A stretch of 5,308 nt of DNA, taken from NCBI GenBank assembly GCA_015486445.1, contig WFRT01000160.1:1-5308 (forward strand), given 5' to 3'. Of the stretch, positions 5,098 to 5,308 are shown piece by piece. The first letter of the stretch is position 1. Every line of letters starts with the position of its first letter. The position numbers and the translations under genes were made by a program. This DNA is from Pseudomonadota bacterium (GTDB taxonomy: Bacteria > Desulfobacterota > Anaeroferrophillalia > Anaeroferrophillales > Tharpellaceae). Below the pieces are notes generated by a model. It did no database searches. It was not told where the DNA came from and saw nothing but the letters and a program-made list of their open reading frames with translations.

Positions 5098-5308
5098 TCA
5101 GGAAAGATCTTTTTTCAGCAGCAGGGCCGCGGTCCGGCCCCGGTCGTAATAACCGGACCGGCGGCCGGTGGGAACGAAACCGAAAGTTCGGTAGAGGTTG
5201 ATGGCGGCGCGGTTGGTTGCCGCGACTTCAAGGTGCAGGGTTTCGATCCGGCGACCGACCAGTTCCGCTTCGAGTTCGGCGAGCAGCCGTCCGGCCAGGC
5301 CCCGGCGG
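5098..5308 (-). CDS. rimI: RimI-type GNAT N-acetyltransferase, C-terminal 69 residues
   Basis: Only the C-terminal half is in the window; the N-terminus lies beyond the right edge. RimI-type enzymes move an acetyl group from acetyl-CoA to a protein N-terminus (ribosomal protein S18 in E. coli) and act in the cytoplasm. The visible part starts with RRGLAG, the R/Q-x-x-G-x-G/A acetyl-CoA loop. LEVAATNRAAINLYRTFGF follows, the RimI signature; its Glu (visible residue 27) and Tyr (visible residue 39) are 12 apart, the same spacing as the catalytic Glu103 and Tyr115 of E. coli RimI. RRSGYY is then typical of the family, but the usual GEDA before the last strand reads GRTA. The chain ends LLLKKDLS with TGA at 5100-5098. 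A different GNAT paralogue remains possible because the substrate-binding N-terminal half is not visible. Nothing ties it functionally to the next gene, which lies 277 nt away. Confidence 0.88.
   Translation of the reverse strand, partial: RRGLAGRLLAELEAELVGRRIETLHLEVAATNRAAINLYRTFGFVPTGRRSGYYDRGRTAALLLKKDLS

Noticed and set aside
1..5308. tRNA, rRNA, CRISPR arrays, insertion sequences
   Set aside because: No cloverleaf, rRNA core sequence, regularly spaced repeat/spacer array or transposase-like coding sequence was seen on either strand.

Overview
The window is GC-rich and has an anaerobe's gene content. A very large, cysteine-rich HdrA/GltD-type flavoprotein dominates it, and a sigma-54-like promoter candidate and a possible REP-like palindrome are also present. 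This fits a strictly anaerobic bacterium such as a Desulfobacterota (former Deltaproteobacteria) member. That placement is inference from gene content; no rRNA or other phylogenetic marker is present. All four credible protein genes lie on the minus strand, so the window is best read from right to left.

Layout on the minus strand. (1) 5308-5098: the last 69 codons of a RimI-type GNAT acetyltransferase, whose N-terminus lies outside the window. (2) 5097-4821: a 277-nt non-coding segment. It holds a GC-rich palindrome that looks like a dispersed REP-type element, an 8-bp inverted repeat with promoter-like hexamers on both strands, a 14-bp direct repeat, and a sigma-54-like -24/-12 site just ahead of the next gene. 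(3) 4820-4362: a secreted or periplasmic DUF302 protein with a clear signal peptide and a strong ribosome binding site. (4) 4267-4007: a small protein that is about 40% histidine, a probable metal-binding or metal-storage protein. (5) 4006-3618: a 389-nt gap with two structured hairpins, one flanked by A/T tracts and terminator-like, and an AT-rich promoter region. (6) 3617-1: a giant HdrA-like protein, open at its C-terminus with 1205 codons visible.

The large protein is the main item. It reads through without a frameshift as: HdrA FAD half with the first ferredoxin-type cluster motif; a complete GltD/dihydropyrimidine-dehydrogenase-like NADPH:FAD module with its own Fe-S domain; a second cysteine cluster motif and the rest of the HdrA FAD domain; then a second HdrA that starts with the classical HdrA N-terminal domain and enters its FAD domain before the window ends. 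One polypeptide therefore combines at least three flavin sites, many Fe-S clusters and a pyridine-nucleotide site. This suggests soluble electron transfer, possibly flavin-based electron bifurcation, between NAD(P)H and ferredoxin or Hdr-type partners.

No strong functional link between the four genes is visible. Spacing suggests that DUF302 and the His-rich gene could share a transcript (94-nt gap), and that the HdrA-like gene has its own promoter. I see no mobile element, tRNA, rRNA, CRISPR array or recognised riboswitch.
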